Assembly: GCA_964017185.1 (NCBI GenBank)
Contig: OZ024882.1
Location: 35,760,488-35,824,487 of the forward strand
DNA from: Rugalucina vietnamica
Lineage: Eukaryota; Mollusca; Bivalvia; Lucinida; Lucinidae
DNA: 64,000 nt
Reading direction: 5' to 3'
The notes under the pieces are model-generated. The model was given only the letters and a program-made list of their open reading frames with translations, was not told the DNA's origin and did no database searches. Of the stretch, positions 11,601-22,447 are shown in pieces (the stretch's first letter is position 1; every line of letters starts with the position of its first letter). The position numbers and the translations under genes are program-made.

Positions 11601-13045
11601 ACATAAAGTTTGGCTTTGATTGGCCTAGCTGTTTCAGAGAAAAAGATGTTTCAATATTATGGTCATATACATGTATATAGCCCCGGAGCAGGGGCAGACA
11701 ACCCCCTGGGCCCAAAATATTTTCTTAAACATAAATCTTCTATCCTTTTGCTCATTTCTAGAAAGTTTTCTGCCATTTAATTACATCTTCCTATTTTTTC
11801 CCATTCCAAAGCATGGGGGACCTAAGTTGACCTTGCCGTAAAATAGGTCAAGGTCATCCCAGGGTCATGATTTATATAAACTTTGTAGAGCTCCATTTCC
11901 AGATGCTTCACACCAAGTTTCAAAATCATAGGCCTTCTGGTTCTGAAGAAGAAAATTTTTAACATTTTTGCTATTTATAGCCATGGCGGCCATCTTGGTC
12001 ATGTGACCTTGACCATTTATATAAACTTTCATTCCCCCTTCCCAAGGATGCTCCACATGAAGTTTGGCTTTGGTTGTCTTAGCGGTTTCAGAGAAGAAGA
12101 TGTTTGAATATTAAGGTTATATACATGTATATAGCCCCGGGGCAGGGGCAGACAACCCCCCAGGGGCTAAAATTTTCCATTAACATTAATCTTATGTCCA
12201 TTTGCCTATTCCCAGTAAGTTTTACCCATTAAATAGCATTTTACCATTTTTTCCCATTCAAATGCATTGGCGACCTAAGTTGACCTTGCCATAAAATAGG
12301 TCAAGGTCATCCTAGGGTCATGATTTATATAAACTATGATGAGCCCTCGTCCCCGATGCTACATACCAAGTTTCGTGGAAATCAACCCACTGGTTCTGGA
12401 GAAGAAGATTTTTAAAGCTTTTTGCTATTTATAGCCATGGCGGCCATCTTGGTCATGTGACCTGGACCATTTATATAAACTTTCGTTCCCCCTTCCTAAG
12501 GATGCTCCACATGAAGTTTGGCTTTGATTGGCCAAGCGGTTTCAGAGGAGAAGATCTTTGAAATTGTGGACGACGGACGGACGACGACGGACGACGACGG
12601 ACGACGGACGGACGCCGGAGCATGGGTATACTATAAGCTCACCTGTGAGCCTTCGGCTCAGGTGAGCTAAAAATGTAAATATCTACGGAAATCAATAACG
12701 GCTACCGATACATTTGACGTACTCATTGTCGAAATAAAACAGTTTTATTGGAAAAATAATTATATTGACGACTGGGCCCAGGCTATATTTTCAATGTCTC
12801 GCGCTATAAAGCAGCCAGCAAGAAACCAGCATGAGGTGACTTACAGACGTCTGACATGTGCAGAAAAAATACTTGGCCTTTACATTAACCTTTGTGTATT
12901 TTGTTCTCCTCTCTATTGCAGAGTTGTGGGAGTAAGAAACGATCTGTTACTGAGACGACAAACCACTCTGAACACACTATGATAACTGGTCGGGTCCTTC
13001 ACCTTGTGTCTGGTCATGGTCTCAGCTCTGCATCAACCACCGGAG
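5619..13045 (+). CDS. ZP (zona pellucida) domain protein, internal exons (partial gene)
   Basis: Three exons join in frame. Exon 5619-5703 (acceptor TTTCAG, donor GG/GTATGT) reads CTAYSGSSSSG...LLVNDG. Exon about 7466-7640 reads LYAFRFYNSDDIYIEC followed by VKICP. Exon 12922-13045 (acceptor TTGCAG, donor GAG/GTAAG) reads SCGSKKRS and onward. This matches the ZP-C half of ZP domains: a Cys-rich loop, the conserved F-x-F...I-x-C-x-V-x-x-C strand, then a final Cys and a furin-like KKR site. Such proteins are secreted or membrane-anchored polymerising matrix proteins. The 7640/12922 junction keeps phase 0. The 7466 boundary is uncertain, because the Cys usually following the NDG stretch is not found. 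The ZP-N half, signal peptide and C-terminal anchor are outside these exons. The last intron is about 5.3 kb and full of transposons. Confidence 0.62.
5739..7400. mobile_element. Decayed Helentron-like (HINE-type) repeat units
   Basis: Degenerate versions of the repeated core seen at 10670-12669 and 25963-27424. They show CAGGTGAGCG at 5741, GGCGTCCGTCCGTCCG near 5770, AGCCAATCAAAGCC near 5830, GTCCAGATCAC near 5900, CAGGTCACGTGACCAAGATG near 6520 and TGGCAAAGTCAACTTAGATCGCC near 7300. Boundaries are unclear and the copies look old. They occupy introns of the ZP-domain gene. A perfect X-box palindrome, GTTGCCATGGCAAC, lies at 7065-7078. Confidence 0.6.
6171..6290 (+). CDS. Possible additional exon between ZP exons
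   Basis: A GC-richer island in AT-rich surroundings, after the potential acceptor TTGAAAG. It reads HQGGHIYQQQRIYTQC followed by AFKQRNGVDVYN, with one Cys. It would join to the 5619-5703 exon only in that exon's other open frame, which conflicts with the ZP-like frame, and no good donor is seen. It may belong to another transcript or be chance. Confidence 0.2.
7696..9910. mobile_element. 2.2-kb element with ~110-bp terminal inverted repeats
   Basis: The ends CACCCAGGATTACCTGTTAC (7696) and GTAACAGGTAATCCTGGGTG (to 9910) are inverted copies. They continue inward through TCGGGGAACTCGGAGGTAA and CAATGGAAGGC for roughly 110 bp. The motif GGAACTCGGAGG recurs internally near 8158. The trinucleotide TAC flanks both sides, so a 3-bp target duplication is possible but weak. 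Internal frames (for example 8319-8651) match no transposase I can recognise. It sits in the long intron of the ZP-domain gene. Confidence 0.75.
9914..10669. other. Intronic AT-rich spacer
   Basis: No gene seen. The only clear structure is the double hairpin at 10178-10244, listed separately. Confidence 0.6.
10178..10244. repeat. Perfect 22-bp stem with a nested inner stem
   Basis: GCAAACAGAATAGCCCCAGATG at 10178-10199 pairs perfectly with 10223-10244. The 23-nt loop contains a second stem, GCCGC/GCGGC. A perfect stem of this length suggests a small palindromic repeat or hairpin-RNA source. A conserved pre-miRNA would usually have mismatches. Confidence 0.7.
10670..12669 (-). mobile_element. 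Helentron-like (HINE-type) element with four tandem core units
   Basis: One end reads AACCAGAGGACCAATGGTCC, a 13-bp palindrome close to the terminus, followed by CGCTCACCTGAG. The other end reads GAGCC...GGCTCAGGTGAGCT. Subterminal CTCACCTGAG and CTCAGGTGAG are inverted copies. Between them lie about four units of roughly 455 bp, each with a GGGGCAGGGGCAGACAACC-like block (near 11228, 11688 and 12138), TTGACCTTGCCG...AGGTCAAGGTCAT, and GCCATGGCGGCCATCTTGGTC. A GACGGACG-rich stretch precedes the last end. The architecture fits the non-autonomous Helentron-associated elements of bivalves. It lies in the ZP-gene intron just upstream of the 12922 exon. Confidence 0.75.
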
Positions 13046-13199
13046 GTAAGAAAACGCTTTCATGCCTTATTGAAAGTCTCGATATCGCCAACAGGTAGCG
13101 CTCAACGCACTGCCATAAAAATGAATTCTCGTCGGATCTCGCAAAAATGGGGAAATGATTTCATGCAAATTACTCGATATCACCGACAGGTAGCGCTAA

Positions 13200-14739
13200 C
13201 ACGGTTACCAAACAGTTAAATGCGTAATCGCCGGTTATGAATAGACATCCGATTCACGTCCTTCCGGTTTTGCGTGTGAGGTGCAACAAAATGTAAACAA
13301 AACATACACTACTCGGATCGACCTATAATTATTTTGTAGTACAGAACGGTATCAAAAATCTAAGAATGCTATTTTGTCACTTATTTATCATTGTTAGACA
13401 GCACCAAAACAGTTTGCAGCATTACTTGATGTTTTGGGGGGTTATTTGTTCCCTCCTTCTAAACATGTGTTCAACACGGTCAAGAACGGCAAAATACAAC
13501 TAAAAAAATGGACAATTCGCTGTTAAATATCATGTTTTTGTGATTGTTCCGCAACAAATTTGTAGTTATATATTAAATAAATTACAACTGATGTCTGTCA
13601 CAGTATTCACTTTTCTCAGGGTTCAACATTTATTTTTCGAAGGGAAGAAAAAAAAATGGTTAAGCATTTAATCATTAAAATAAGAAGGATTTATTTCAAG
13701 ATATGTTTGAAAACCTCTGCCTGTTTTATGATATTCCCTGTACAGCGTTTTAGATGAAAGCAAACGAAAAAAAAAGCAAATTACAGTATTCACAATGTTT
13801 TAAAGTCTAAGTTTTATCGTAAACAGGAATACCATACATGTGAATAACAGTGTTTTGTATTGCGTGTTTGTTGCACAAATGTTTGTATTTTGATATATAC
13901 CAATAATTCTTACTGCAAACATCACAAATAAACCAATTTTAGATTTTTTTTTCATTTTCCTTGAGAGGGGTTGTCTATATGTATTAACTGGGTTAATTAT
14001 TTTTAACATTATCACTCACTAAAACCATGAGCAAAAGGAAAACCAAGGTATATTTAAGGCTTTTGTATATGCAGATTCTCGATTGTTTTTTTTTTTTTTT
14101 TGCACACCACTGTAAGTCAAAAACCCTTCAATAAAACTTGATTTGTAGAGGTAAAAACCATACAGAGATGACGAGACACTGTGATAATTAAATTGTTAAA
14201 CGTAGAACTCGAGAGAGAAACTAAAATACAGGTGCTTTTAATGTCGATTATTTTGCTATCATTCTAATGATTCAATGCGTGACCGAAATTTTGACACAGC
14301 TTTTAGCCACATACATAGAATGCAGCGGTCAATGGCAAGGACTTATACAATGTTAAAATCATCTGTTCGCTGCCTTGCCGTCCGTTTATAATGACGCAAT
14401 TAGCGGGGATCTAAAAATATCCCTATGACTGACCCATATTTTCTTCCTGTACAATGCAATCTCAACATGCATTTTGGAGGAGGGAATAAAATCACGATAA
14501 GGAGACAAATCTGGAAATCCTTTGAGATACGATAAGATCAATTTATAACTAACAAAATTGCATTGAGAAAATTTTAATAACTTTCTCCAGGTGAAAATAA
14601 ATTACTTGGAAACGCGAGCTGCGAAAGTTTGTTTACCTTTTACCATGTGTTTACTGCACCTCACACGCAGAACCGGAAGGACGTGAATCGGATTTCTTTT
14701 CTTAACCGCGGTTACGCATTTAACTGTTTGGTAGCCGTG
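13200..14739. mobile_element. 1.5-kb element, CAC termini, 5-bp target duplication GCTAA
   Basis: The ends CACGGTTACCAAACAGTTAA (13200) and TTAACTGTTTGGTAGCCGTG (to 14739) are inverted. Similarity continues inward through GATTCACGTCCTTCCGG and GTGTGAGGTGCA for about 110 bp. The pentamer GCTAA flanks both ends (13195-13199 and 14740-14744). The interior is AT-rich and non-coding. This is one of three families here that combine CAC ends with a 5-bp duplication. Confidence 0.8.
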
Positions 14740-14837
14740 GCTAAACGCACTGAAGGGTCGGCTTTAACCAATGGGGTCTTGCGGACTGCAGAATTCTCCT
14801 ACTTTCCTAGGCAATATCCAACAATTCAGGGAACGCA

Positions 14838-15000
14838 GTGACCTTGTGGCAAAGCATCGGAGATCCTAGGTTCGATCTCCAATCGGGCTGCCGTGGTGTG
14901 CCACACAGACACTTACTCCCCAGGGTACTATATACTACCCTGGAACGGTGGCTCAGTCAAGACATGGCGGAAAAATTGTTGACTGGAACGTTATTTAAGC
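14838..15000 (+). mobile_element. tRNA-derived SINE remnant
   Basis: Contains a B-box-like AGGTTCGATCTCC near 14870 and ends with AAAAATTGTTGACTGGAACGTT near 14973. This is the tail shared with the better-preserved SINE at 49551-49746. The head is degraded. Confidence 0.6.
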
Positions 15001-15206
15001 GTAAATGTAAACAAGTATCCAACCATTGTAAGCGTCAGATGAGAAACCAAGATGCCTTGTCTCGCGAAAAGCAAATGGCTGACCAGCCTTATTCCAATCA
15101 CAAGTATAAAATACGTTTTCGTATACTGTGTCAACATCTTTCAAAGAAAAAGCTAGCCATCATGCTCTTTCACGCGCGATTTAAAAATTTTGGGGATGTC
15201 TTGTAA

Positions 15207-15669
15207 TGCACCAGTCATTTGCATCCCCGGCTCCCCCGGGGCCAGGGAATAGCGGGGCTTTTAACTTTTCAATTTTTAAAGCCCGGCTAAAAGTCCGGCA
15301 CTGCCGGGCAAGAGTTTTGGTAAAACCCCTGCTAAAAGCCCCGGCTCCCCAGGGGCTGACAATAACGTGGAACAACAGCTGGGAGTTGTTCTGATGAAAC
15401 TGAAACATGGGAGAAGGGCCTCATTTTATGCATGTAAATGTTTAGGTGCATTTGGAAATTAAATAAGTACCATAAAGATAATTAAATGTTAAAAATATCA
15501 TTAAAATCTAATTTGAATTAATGTGACAGTGTATTGGCGGGAAATCATAACCCCGGCAAATCCCCGGCACTGCCGGGACACATCAGAGGTTAAAGCCAGG
15601 CACTTTAGCCCCGCTATGTCCCCGCTATCCCCGGCCCCGGGGGAGCCGGGGATACAAATGACTGGTGCA
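15207..15669. mobile_element. Harbinger-type MITE, 463 bp, TAA duplication
   Basis: The ends TGCACCAGTCATTTG (15207) and CAAATGACTGGTGCA (to 15669) are inverted. They continue into GGCTCCCCCGGGGCCGGGG-type GC-rich arms. TAA flanks both sides (15204-15206 and 15670-15672), the 3-bp TWA duplication typical of PIF/Harbinger. Repeated internal motifs include GGCACTGCCGGG and GTCCCCGCTATCCCC. Both strands have chance frames here that recur in every copy and are not genes. Confidence 0.85.
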
Positions 15670-15855
15670 TAATTTCTGTCAGGCCTGTTACATGGGTTGG
15701 GGATTTCTGGGTTGGATTTTAAATTTGCATCATTCACTATACCTTTTATTCTTACTCACTGGCATACATGTATCATGTATTTTAATGGAATATTGACTGA
15801 ATAGTCAAGTGTATGGTCATAAAACAGTAGTGTATTTAGCATGATGCAAAGATAC

Positions 15856-16079
15856 GAGTCGTGACGTGAGAAAGCCGGTCCTCGGGTTTTCCCGGTCTGA
15901 CACAAAGCAGCCTGTACAGTTACAGAGGCGGGTTAGAAGCTTCAACTATTGGATTTAAATAGAGGAGGAATTGCACTCTATATAGCGAAAACAAAGATCA
16001 GCTTCGCAGTTACTGCGAGGCTGATCTTCGCCTTTGTTTTCACATATGCAAAAATCCGGATTTCTCATGACGCGGCTCT
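15856..16079 (-). mobile_element. GAGCCGC hairpin MITE, diverged copy
   Basis: Starts GAGTCGTGACGTGAGAAAG and ends CATGACGCGGCTC. The hairpin core is shortened and imperfect at about 15985-16051. The left end contains CGTGAGAA, matching the Su(H)/RBPJ consensus. Confidence 0.8.
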
Positions 16080-16359
16080 TGTAACATTTAATTAAATTTT
16101 TGTAATTTAATTATGACAGGTTGTGCGTCACTGACGGTGATTCTGGTAGCCACATGGATATTCTGTTTCTGAAGTACCACAGCGTATGGTACCTGCGTCT
16201 GAATGGAAAGTGTTATTTTGGTTAATTTTTTGTTTGCTTTTTTTGTTTCAATAAAAAAAGTTTCTACGGTTAACATTCCTTGTTTTATCTTTCATTACGA
16301 AAACACGCCCATGAAAAATAAAAGATTTTTAAAACAGTAAAAAATTGAGAATTTTCATT

Positions 16360-16500
16360 AGAAAAAAATGATATTTTTATGACCTTAGCTCAAAACATAG
16401 ATTGTGGTTCCACGCAAGGAAAATATATATCCCTGTTTTCGTGATGTAGTCCAATTATTACATTTATTACAGACATGTTATCCTGATGACTAGTTTTTCA
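16360..16500. repeat. Fragment of the CAAAACATAGATTGTGG repeat family
   Basis: Carries the block CTCAAAACATAGATTGTGG and the downstream TATATATCCCTGTTTTCGTGATG, both shared with copies near 33540, 35330, 47760 and 50720. Confidence 0.6.
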
Positions 16501-16585
16501 TTTACCAATTTTTCGCAAGGGTGTGAACTTTAACGGTTGTAAGAAATGAAGAAAAAAAAAACGTTGAGAAAAGAAAAATACGGAG

Positions 16586-16945
16586 TGGCTTTTACCAGTC
16601 AACTGTCAGTAGCCAAAAAACGTTAAAACTGCTATTACCAGTCAACTGTCAGTAGCCAAAAAACGTTAAAACTGCTATTACCAGTCAACTGTCACTAGCC
16701 AAAAAACGTTAAAATGACTATTACCAGTCGACTGTCACTAGCTAAAAAACGTTAAAATGGCAATTACCAGTCAACTGTCACTAGACAAGAAACGTTAAAA
16801 TGGCTATTACCAGTCAACTGTCACTAGCCAAAAAAACGTTAAAATGGCTATTACCAGTCAACTGTCACTAGCCAAGAAACGTTAAAATGGCTATTACCAG
16901 TCAACTGTCACTAGCCAAGAAACGTTAAAATGGCTATTTACAGTC
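16586..16945 (+). repeat. 43-bp minisatellite, about eight units
   Basis: The unit reads ACCAGTCAACTGTCA, a TAGCCAA stretch, then ACGTTAAAA and TGGCTATT, with a period of about 43 bp and few changes between units. An opposed block of about three units lies at 20191-20328, so the two blocks bracket 3.2 kb. There are no unique spacers, so it is not a CRISPR-like array. Confidence 0.9.
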
Positions 16946-17726
16946 AAGTTCAAAAATAATTATTAACTTAGTATGTGGTGACATGTTTCTGACAAACTTG
17001 GGGGTGAAACTGTTTCAGTAGATCTAAGCCTTATTTGTACTTTTTAATATTTATTTAATTATATGAACTTATTGACAATGAAATACAATTTTTTATATAT
17101 TAGGCACTCGTATGATATAATTTACGTTGCTCTTGTTTCGTTGGTCGCGTGTCCATGCAACATTGACTTTCATAATGAGACGTTGATTTGTTTTTCTTCA
17201 TCTCATCCGAAACCAATAGCTTATGAAAACTGAATGCTGAAAATTTGCCAGCTACAATTTAAAGTGACAATTTTTACTAAAAACTTGATAAAATTATAAA
17301 GATTAATGCATAGTTTAGTTTTGAAAGAGAGAGAAACACTATTTTTTTATTTATAGTTCAAACTAATATATGTGCATAAGAATTTTGCAATTGCAGACTG
17401 AGAAAAGAAATAAGTTCCTTAAACATGCAAACTTGCTGCAACTTTTATGAGTACCGCCATCAAACTTTCTGTAAAAAAATCATATACGCGCGTGTGTGCT
17501 TGCATGTGTGTATTGCCAAATTGAAACAAATACCTAGACGGCAGGCAGTGTGTCCGATTCGATATCTAATCCGAGATCGCGCTTGACTACCATGTCCGCA
17601 CAGTTACGTAAACTTGTTTATAAAAATATTTATACGATCATTCTCCCTCTTCTCCTCTGATCCAAGACCGGTGGTCTAATGTGCAATAAGTATTGGCAAT
17701 CTGCTAAGATTAACGGTTTTGTTTGA
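16946..17726. other. No feature recognised
   Basis: AT-rich DNA between the minisatellite and a SINE. I see no gene or clear repeat. Confidence 0.5.
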
Positions 17727-18060
17727 ATTGATGCTTAAAGTCCCAGTCAACAGCTAAGGTCATGTCGGGACGCTGCCTCCATTTTATGGGACTTTTACCC
17801 ATGATGATGACATACAACAAGAGCTTAAAATATAACCATCCAGCTAAGCCAAAAAAGGTTTATACGTATGGATGGTTTGACACGAACCACTTTTCCTGGG
17901 CAGGATCAGACCAGACCAGAGCCGTTAACTAATAATCAGATGGTCAGCCAGTAGTGTATTAGCTTTGCCTGGAGGCACAAGCAGCCCATCTACTTCTTTA
18001 GGCCTGATGGGCGGGCACCCATATTCCCACCCGACCACCCTTCGGCCAAGACAAGTGACC
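17727..18060 (-). mobile_element. SINE copy (GACTGGGACGTTAAGC-tail family)
   Basis: Inverse of the element at 30455-30780. On the minus strand it runs from the CCCACC...GGGTGCCCG region through GCTGCTTGTGCCTCCAGGCA and GCCTGCCCAGG to CATAAAATGGAGGCAGCGTC, CATGACC and GTTGACTGGGAC. Another copy is at 54414-54575. Confidence 0.7.
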
Positions 18061-19309
18061 GTTGCGGCATTACATTAGCTGTTGACCAAGGACGTACAAG
18101 GTATATAAAATGTTTTAACATTGCTGTTATTCAGCTAACTGCCTTAGCTGCTAGAGCTGGTAACTTGTGACTGACTTGGTCGGCTTTTCTGGCTTAAATC
18201 TGATGTTTTAGGTTTTGTAACCAAAGAAGACCATGCCAATTATGTAATCATGGTGAATCGAACGTCTTCTTTTGTTCAAAACAATACTTATGCCTGTCTG
18301 GATGATTTGGTGTACTTCTTCTCAATGGACACTTATACACTACGGCATGCTTTTAGCGGTGGGGCTATAAAACAGATGTTTGGAAGAATACATTGCTTAT
18401 TATATAAAGTTTCACCAAATTGAATTTGAAAGTGAACACTTAGCTCGGGATTGTAATTGCGACACAGCGGATGAAATGGTTATCATCTGCAAAATTGCAG
18501 TAAATTATCTTGATTTTTATTTTATAAATTACAATACCAATGTAACAGAAGAATATACCATGAAAAGTTAGATGAAAGAAATGATCAGGAACCGGTGCAA
18601 TCAGAACCAAACTCTTACCCTAACATCCTTTTGGGAAACAACCACAATTACAAATAGGTACTGATACAAAGATAAAGGATAAGTCGAGTGAGCAGCTACT
18701 TCCTGAGTGAAACTAACTTTCTATCCACGATGTTAAAATCGGGGCCTAACGCTATCACGAATAACATTTTGATTGATCGTAAACATCAACGAGGGTGCTA
18801 TCTCTTGTCGAGACAACTATCTCCCTGTCGAGGGCCCTAGCTCGGACAGTAATTTTGTCACTATTCACCCGAAATGATGGTTCCACGGCAATTTCTTTGC
18901 TTGTTTTTGGTGTAACATGCTTGCTTTTATCAGGAACGTCGCTTCATGGGGTTGAAAGGATAAAGAGTGGACGAAAAATGAAAAAATATTGGTCCCAGAT
19001 CTTCGTGTTGACAGATTTTCTGTTCAGTGCGCTGAAAGCGTGTCAAAGTTGTATTTGAACCGTGCATATTTCTACGACCAATCCTGGCACTGAAAGGAGG
19101 TCAATTATTTCTAAACTACACTGCATTGTCGGATTTTTCATCAGATCGCTAATAAAGAAATGAATATTGATAAAACGTTGAGAGACATACCTTTGTTGAC
19201 AGTTTTCTCGCCGAGAGGGCTAGCTCGTGAGTTCCCGGATGTGTCGAGGGAACAAAATTCCGCTGACCCTTTTTTTTGAGCTAGTTCCCCTGATTACCAC
19301 TCGTGTTAT
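18061..19309. other. No gene recognised
   Basis: Short open frames at 18380-18571 and 18795-19058 resemble no family. The second is partly hydrophobic but has no splice context. The motif CCTAGCTCGGACAG near 18835 is echoed by GGCTAGCTCGTGAG near 19218. Confidence 0.5.
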
Positions 19310-19432
19310 AGTATAACCATGCTCCGTCGTCCCATGACGGGATGACCTTGACCCATTTTATGGCAAGGTCAATTAAGTTGCATATCCCAGATCTCAGGTG
19401 AGCGTTTATAGGACCATTGGTCCTCTGGTTAA
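19310..19432 (+). mobile_element. Helentron-like element, 3' end fragment
   Basis: Contains GGATGACCTTGACCCATTTT and CAGATCTCAGGTGAGCGTTT, and ends in the palindrome-bearing terminus GGACCATTGGTCCTCTGGTT. It is the same end as that of the element at 25963-27424. Confidence 0.75.
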
Positions 19433-20190
19433 AATCTTGTTATTTGTTTTAATGTTGAATGAAATATAACATTGGTTTGCTTCTTTCAAACACCGACTTC
19501 CGTGTTACATGAACATTTCACTCTTAAAACGGTTCAAAGATATTCGATTCTACTTTCTAAATTATACGAAGTCGCCCTGGTAAGGAAATACATACATGCT
19601 ACAAGTAGGCGTCCAATTACGAAAATTGCGAGCAGCGAAGACAATATCTGCACGTTTGCGCTTGAATATACCAACACAAGCCCGGCATGCGTGTTTATAT
19701 TTGTCAAAACTTATATAAGTAGCATTGACTGGGAACTGACACTTCACATTCTTTGATACACGTACATTAACTAGGGGAACAAACTGCTGACTTCTGCGTT
19801 AAGATTTGGTCATGTATACTCTCAATATTTCAAGTCATTCTTTCTCTCCTGCAAGTCATTCTTTCTCTCCTGCTTTGCAATACGAGCTGTTGCCAATTCG
19901 TGATCTAATTGCTGGTAATCCCCTAACGGTTTGTACAGGAACAGTGTGGTTGGTATAGCAGAACACCCGGACTTGAGATCAGCTGTTAACCGTGGTAAGC
20001 AATGCTTTTATTCAAACGATAAACATTAATTCGAATTTCAGCCTGGCTGTCATCTGACTTGAGTTTAGCCGAAACCCATGAGGACTGAGTTCCGTTATTG
20101 GAGGCTGAATTAATTTGTCACATTATCTTAATGGTGAGAAGATAAGAGCCAAAAGTCCACTTTTCAAGCAATAATAAAATTTCAAGTCTG
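19433..20190. other. No gene recognised
   Basis: Open frames of about 60-90 codons on both strands near 19472-19756 lack any known signature. A 21-bp unit, CAAGTCATTCTTTCTCTCCTG, is directly duplicated at about 19833-19873. Confidence 0.5.
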
Positions 20191-20328
20191 ACTATAAATA
20201 GTCATTTTAACGTTTTTTGGCTAGTGACAGTTGACTGGTAATAGACATTTTAACGTTTTTGGCTACTGCCAGTTGACTGTAAATAGCCATCTTAACGTTT
20301 TTTGGCTAGTGACTGTTGATTGGTAATA
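20191..20328 (-). repeat. 43-bp minisatellite, opposed block of about three units
   Basis: Reverse complement of the units at 16586-16945 (TTTTAACGTTTTTTGGCTAG, GACAGTTGACTGGTAAT). Confidence 0.88.
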
Positions 20329-20795
20329 ATTTGGATTTAGAATATGTATACCCATGGAAATCGCAGTTTTACTATGTATAAGTGGGGTGAAAGGGGGTAT
20401 AATATTGCACGGACATGTTTTCCCGATCTAAAAATCTTAAAAGCTCAAATACTGAAAATAAACTTATCAAAATAAAGGCCTAGAACATTTAAGGCCTGTT
20501 TTTGCCTCAGATTTTGCTAAAAAAAATCGGAGTTTACATGTACATGTAGGTGAGAACTATACCTAAAAGCAGTCACATGTCTCATCTTTTAAAAAGCAGA
20601 AAAAGAACTTCTTTTATCCTACAAGCGTTGCCACGTGCAGAAGAACCATAGAGCACATTTTACACTTTTTATGTCTATGTTTGACCATTTCTGAACACAT
20701 TTTTTAATCTTTTTTAAAAGTGCCAGCCCACACGAAGAACAAAATGATACTTTGCATACAATCTCTAGATGATACTTCATAATCGTTTCATAAAT

Positions 20796-21030
20796 GAGCC
20801 TGTGCATGAGAAAAACAACAATTTGCATAGGCGAAAACAAAGCCGCAGATCAGCTTCGCGGTAACCGCGAAGCTGATCAGCGCCTTTGTTTTCGCTACAC
20901 GGCTAGTACAATTCCTCTACTTTCTAAATCCAAAATTTCCAGCCTCTAACCATCTTCTGTGACTGTACAGGCTGGTTTGTGTCGGACCTGGTCGGAACCC
21001 AAATTGTTGGTTTCCTCACGCACAGGCTCA
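20796..21030 (+). mobile_element. GAGCCGC hairpin MITE copy
   Basis: Full-length copy from GAGCCTGTGCATGAG to CACGCACAGGCTC, flanked by AAAT on both sides. The central hairpin (about 20832-20896) pairs GATCAGCTTCGCGG with CCGCGAAGCTGATC. The open frames across it on both strands are by-products of the repeat. Confidence 0.85.
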
Positions 21031-21841
21031 AATTGTTTGTCGCGTGAGCCGGTAGTTGAAAATGATAAACGGCTAAAATTAGACCCAACATTGCAAAAAG
21101 TGGTATTTCTATGTTTTTCGGGGCGTTGCAATGTCAACATGTGTAATTTGAATGTGATAGTTGTAACAGAATTTATAAGCAGGTACCTATACCAGCCATT
21201 TGCAGCAATACTTTTCTCCTCAATTCCAAATTTCAATTTTTTACCAACGCATTAGGCCGAAATCCATTTATCCTGCTTAATTTATCATTCATAAGACATT
21301 TATCTGAGTTGAGCATGAAAAGGTTTATAGCCTCTAAGTCTAAAACAAATCAAACGCAGATAGCCTTTCATGAGTCACTGAACAATGAGCTTCTAACCAG
21401 GTCTGGCTTTTACCAGGCTTAATTAATTTATTAGTATATAGTACTTACACAGAGAATTTGGTCTGTGTCATACTGGTGATGTTTCTTTTTTCGTATAGTC
21501 TATACTGGATTTCACCTCGACCTAATACAGCTGACCTCGCACTAATACGGTTGACCTCGTATCTATATGGATTGACCTGCTATCTATATGGAAATCCCTA
21601 CACCTGATTGGTCAAAACTTACGTGCAAGGTCACGCGCCGCGTTGAATATGTTGAAACAAAAACAATGGCGGCGATTCAGCCGATCGAGTGAAATAGTGA
21701 ACAAACAAGCAAAAATCATGTCAGCATCTTTGAAAAAAAAAGTCAGACATGGGCGCTAAGAATGGCGAAGGTATGCTTGAGGTGCTAGCGGATGATATGG
21801 GTCGATATGGACTTTTGACAGTTAATTAATAAAAATCTCAT
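21031..21841. other. No gene recognised; CAGCTGACCTCG repeats
   Basis: From about 21500 the motifs ACCTCGACCTAATACAGCTG, GACCTCGCACTAATACGG and GACCTCGTATCTATATGG recur. They relate this stretch to the palindrome immediately downstream. Confidence 0.5.
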
Positions 21842-21970
21842 TAATCAAGTTATTTCGTATTGGACCAGTTACAGGTCCTCGGTCAGCTGTATTGGACCTC
21901 GGCCTTCGGCCTCGGTCTAATACAGCTGACCTCGGACCTGTAACTGGTCCAATACGAAATAACTTGATTA
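21842..21970. repeat. 129-bp near-perfect hairpin
   Basis: The arms TAATCAAGTTATTTCG...GACCTC and their inverse form a stem of about 58 bp around the small loop CGGCCTTCGGCC. It contains GTATTGGACCAGTTACAGG and is probably a palindromic MITE. Confidence 0.8.
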
Positions 21971-22005
21971 TTAATAACGTTATAATACAGCCACGTCAAA
22001 TATTT

Positions 22006-22238
22006 GAGCCGCCTCGTGGGAAAAACAACAATGTGTTTTTTGAACAGGTCCTACACAAACCGGACTGCATAGTAACAGAAGACAGCTAGAAGCATGAAAT
22101 TTCGGATTTATGAATAGAGGAATTGTACTATCCGTGTAGCGAAAACAAAGCGCTGATCAGCTTCGCGGTTACCGCGAAGCTGATCTGCGTCTTTGTTTTC
22201 GCATATGTAGATTGTTGATTTTCCCATGAGACGGCTCA
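22006..22238 (-). mobile_element. GAGCCGC hairpin MITE copy
   Basis: Full-length copy, GAGCCGCCTCGTGGG to CCCATGAGACGGCTC, with ATTT on both flanks. The left end contains CGTGGGAA (Su(H)-type). The hairpin is at about 22139-22202. Confidence 0.87.
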
Positions 22239-22447
22239 TTTATAAGCTTAACGGACTAGCCAGATTTACCGTTAAATTGATAAGAATCACACGCCTGTTC
22301 CTATTGGTCAAAAAACAGATTTCATATGTATATAACGGGTTGGCTACTCCAATCGTCCAGTGGCTAGTTTCACGAAGCGTTTTATTGTACCTCATTAATA
22401 TTCATTGGCTGAGTGTGGATTCTGATTGGTCCAGAGCAGGTCACGCG

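Noticed and set aside
16586..16945. CRISPR-like array
   Set aside because: The 43-bp units are contiguous with no unique spacers, in an animal genome; it is a minisatellite.
18795..19058. Membrane-protein exon, possibly the C-terminal anchor of the ZP gene
   Set aside because: There is one mildly hydrophobic stretch but no suitable acceptor or phase linking it to the 13045 donor.
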